A stretch of DNA of 33,440 bases from Parachlorella kessleri (lineage: Eukaryota > Chlorophyta > Trebouxiophyceae > Chlorellales > Chlorellaceae). Position numbers and translations under genes: made by a program. How positions within the stretch are numbered: the first letter of the stretch is position 1; each line of letters opens with the position of its first letter. Of the stretch, positions 31,164-33,440 are shown piece by piece. The notes beneath the pieces are model-generated. The model worked only from the letters and a program-made list of their open reading frames with translations, had not been told where the DNA came from and ran no database searches. Location: positions 1 through 33,440 of the forward strand of contig BBXU01002614.1 in assembly GCA_001598975.1 (NCBI GenBank). The letters run 5' to 3'.

Positions 31164-33440
31164 CTGGCTGGGTCTTGGTTAAAGGCGGGATGCCGGCAGG
31201 GCGGGCCTCTGCTGCTGCGGGGGAGAGAGGGACGAGGTGGGCCGGGGAGACGAAGATGAAGGCCGGTAGGAAGGGGGAAATGGAAGAGGTATGCAAAAGG
31301 GAACTTGGGAGCCACTTGCTGTGGCTCCTGGTCTTTTGTCAAGATCCTATCTGGGAAGGAAAGTGTGAACTGCTTGGGAACGTGACATAATGCGTGCAAG
31401 TTCGCCCTGCATTCAGACTCCTGCGCTGCCCTGTGGCAGGTCTGCTGGCACCGTGGAGTTCATTGTGGATGATGACACGGGGGAGTTTTACTTCCTGGAG
31501 GTCAACACCCGCCTGCAGGTTGGTTGTGCAGCTGGCTGGTCACTGCAGACCACAGGTGTCGGTGTAGTCTTGCTGCATCGGCTCAGCCTCCAGACCCTCC
31601 ATGAAGTTGGTTTCAGTGCAGCTGCCCCCCGCCTGGTACCGCGCATGCACAACCGAGGTGGCACGTGCAGCACATGTTGGGCTGATCTTCTGCATGCCCT
31701 ACCCTCAAGCGCCCCTTCCCAAGGGCTACCTGGTGCTTGCAGGTGGAGCACGGCATCACTGAGATGGTGAGCGGCGTGGACTTGGTGGCCTGGCAGCTGG
31801 AGCTGCAAGGTGGGTGACTGGCCAACCACCAAGTCCCTCCGCCACTCAGTTATGCCTACAGTATGTAGGGAGGGAGGGAGGGAGGGTGCCAGTGCCCCTG
31901 ACACTAGGGCCCTGCCTTGAGCAGGGAGCCGCCGGAGAGCTTGGGGTATGAGTAGCCACCCTTTTCCTTTCCCCGCGAAGAGTCTGAACGAACCTGCGTG
32001 GGCAAGGAGGTGCTGTCAGGCACCTTTCCACAGACCACGACGAGGCTTGCTGCTCGGCAGGCAGCCAGGCACCACGAGCCATCTCCCTGTGCAAGTCCCT
32101 GTCTGCTTTGTTTGCCCTTTTTCATGGGCTCATCTATTACATTTTTATAGCTTTTCATCACCTGTGTGTATTTGTGATGTTGCAGGTGCCCCGAGCCAGG
32201 GCAACCTGCCGGCTGACCTGGCATCATTTCAGCCCACCATCACGGGGCACGCCATCGAGGTGCGCATCTGCGCCGAGGACCCCGCCCACAACTACCGCCC
32301 ATGCACAGGTGAGGGCTTGCAAGGTATTTGAGTGTGAAATATGTTGAGGTTCATGTGCGCTCCCCATGTACTGACCCCAACTTCCGACGCCATGGGTGGG
32401 TCTGACACTTGGTCCACACCTGGCCTTTCTAGGGTTGGCATGTGGCCGGGCCTGCTTCCAGTGCTGCACCCAGTTTCACTGCACCTTGCATGGCCAAGCA
32501 CGGCATTGCCATGCCCTCAAGCTGAGCTAGCCACTGCCAAGTGCACCATACCAGGCAGCAACAAGTGGCACACGCAGATTCCCACAAAGCAGGCCGCTCA
32601 ACGCCGTGCACTGACGTGGCCCGCACCATGCGAACCTCCCACACACCTGCAGGCGTGCTGGGAGAGGTATCCTTCCCAGAAGGCATCCGTGTGGATTCCT
32701 GGGTGGAGACGGGCGTGGAGGTGTCAGCCTACTACGACTCGCTGCTGGGCAAGCTCATGGTGTATGGGGGCGACAGGGAGGAGGCCATCGCCAACCTGCA
32801 GGCAGCACTGGAGGCCACCAAGGTAGGTATGCCTGGGCGGCAGAGAGGCTCTGCCGCGCAGGTGTGTGCGGGGTTCCTGGCAGGCGCAGTCCAGCCATGA
32901 GGCTGGCGTTGTGTGTGTATGTGTGTGTGGGGGGGGGGGGCACTGGGAGTTGGAACACCACCTGGCAGGCTCTGGGCGGACATGGCAGACACCCAGCGGA
33001 CGCCCCGCCGTCTTACGCTGCTGCCATGCCCCACCCTTTCCTGCCCAAGGGAGTGGTGCCGGGGTTCCGGCCCCAGCCCCCTACCAACACCACACACAAG
33101 ACCCGGTCTGCCTACCGTCTCCCACCGCTCCTCTCCCACTGCCCCTCCCCTGTGCCGCTGAAGGGCGTGACCACCAACCTGCTTGTGGACCCTGTCTCTG
33201 CCCCGTAAAGACCAAGGGGTGTCCACCAACCTGATCCTCTCAAACCGCTCCTCCTTTCCCCCCCCCCTGTGTGCAGCTGAAGGGCGTGACCACCAACCTG
33301 GAGTACCTGCGCGTCATCGCCGCCTCGCCCGCCTTTGCCGCGGGCGCCACCACCACCAAGTTTGTGGAGGGGGTGGACTTTGCGCCCAGCGCGGTGGAGG
33401 TGGTGGAGCCGGGGCTGCTGACCACGGTGCAGGACTACCC
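29386..33440 (+). CDS. DUR1: Urea carboxylase, 5' part (biotin carboxylase domain and start of carboxyltransferase domain)
   Basis: Converts urea, ATP and bicarbonate to allophanate. Exons: 29386-29605, 29778-29879, 30156-30311, 30532-30662, 30898-31091, 31440-31518, 31743-31809, 32186-32308, 32653-32822, 33277 to the window edge; all phases agree, about 468 aa. The biotin carboxylase domain is complete: [10 protein letters not shown] (6-15), [10 protein letters not shown], glycine-rich ATP loop GGGGGIG (160-166), [32 protein letters not shown], and [16 protein letters not shown] (288-303). After it, [20 protein letters not shown] and TTVQDYP match the opening of the KipA/AHS2-like region of urea carboxylase. 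This distinguishes it from acetyl-, propionyl- and methylcrotonyl-CoA carboxylases. The rest, including the biotin-carrier domain with the lysine, lies beyond the window. Divergent from DUR3. Confidence 0.94.
29887..29904. other. TTCG-loop hairpin next to the 5' splice site of DUR1 intron 2
   Basis: GCTAGCT, loop TTCG, then AGCTAGC: a perfect 7-bp stem with a UUCG tetraloop (closed by U-A, not the most stable C-G form). It starts 7 nt into the intron that begins at 29880 (GTGAAA, a non-ideal donor). Confidence 0.6.
31133..31162. repeat. (GTT)10 microsatellite in DUR1 intron 5
   Basis: Ten perfect GTT units inside the intron 31092-31439. No coding role; a likely length polymorphism. Confidence 0.95.
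31867..31887 (+). repeat. (GGGA)n G-quadruplex-type repeat in DUR1 intron 7
   Basis: Five GGG tracts separated by single A on the sense strand, meeting the usual G-quadruplex rule. Located in the intron 31810-32185. Confidence 0.85.
32909..32940 (+). repeat. (GT)n followed by 12 G in DUR1 intron 9
   Basis: A GT dinucleotide tract interrupted by one TA runs into 12 consecutive G. It lies in the intron 32823-33276 and is prone to length error. Confidence 0.85.
33126..33301 (+). repeat. Decayed tandem copies of a DUR1 exon edge within the preceding intron
   Basis: The real exon 10 opens at 33277 after CCCTGTGTGCAG with CTGAAGGGCGTGACCACC and then AACCTG. A copy at about 33145-33182 reads CCCCTGTGCCG followed by the same 24 coding bases, but its acceptor AG is lost (GCCG in place of GCAG). 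A third, shorter copy lies at 33214-33233 (AAGGGGTGTCCACCAACCTG). The first two copies are offset by 119 bp. Confidence 0.8.

Noticed and set aside
31118..31390. Plus-strand frame with a polyvaline run (GTT repeat)
   Set aside because: It falls in the DUR1 intron 31092-31439. Biotin carboxylase conservation jumps from KYR to SAGTVEF across it.
1..33440. tRNA, rRNA, riboswitch, transposase or viral genes
   Set aside because: No cloverleaf, rRNA core, transposase or reverse-transcriptase motif was recognised on either strand by eye; a covariance-model and profile search would be needed to exclude small ones.

Overview
The window is nuclear DNA from a green alga. Evidence: GC-rich genes split by many short GT-AG introns, the chlorophyte TGTAA polyadenylation signal, an algal-type GAF/PAS sensor kinase, and a urea carboxylase plus DUR3 transporter, the urease-independent urea route of chlorophytes. 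A trebouxiophyte or chlorophycean relative is likely; the species cannot be told from this sequence. No prokaryotic, viral or organellar gene was seen.

Five protein genes were rebuilt exon by exon by matching splice sites, reading phase and family conservation. (1) + strand 65-6194: GAF-PAS Ser/Thr kinase, 14 exons, 726 aa. (2) - strand 12432-7636: Deg/HtrA serine protease of the plant DEG9/DEG10 type, 10 exons, 657 aa, with a glutamine-rich insert. (3) - strand 20011-13362: CDC45, the replicative helicase subunit, 18 exons, 605 aa. (4) - strand 28805-21840: DUR3 urea/H+ symporter, 21 exons, 690 aa. (5) + strand 29386 to the window end: DUR1 urea carboxylase, the first 10 exons (about 468 aa); the gene continues past the right edge.

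Gene order is kinase > < DEG < CDC45 < DUR3 | DUR1 >. The kinase and protease genes converge on a 1.4 kb gap. DUR3 and DUR1 are divergent, with 580 bp between start codons, so a urea importer and the first enzyme of urea breakdown share one promoter region. The DUR1 side of it holds a repeated ACCC(T/C)GGAC element (two direct copies, one inverted). The next enzyme, allophanate hydrolase (DUR2), is not in the window.

Points worth a second look: a 278-bp fold-back inverted repeat with a 20-nt loop in kinase intron 5; the repeated motif between DUR3 and DUR1; decayed copies of an exon edge in the last visible DUR1 intron; the polyQ insert in the Deg C-terminal domain; hairpins placed against splice sites; a 21-nt microexon in DUR3. 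All exon edges are read by eye and need RNA evidence. I did not find an obviously new defence or mobile system.
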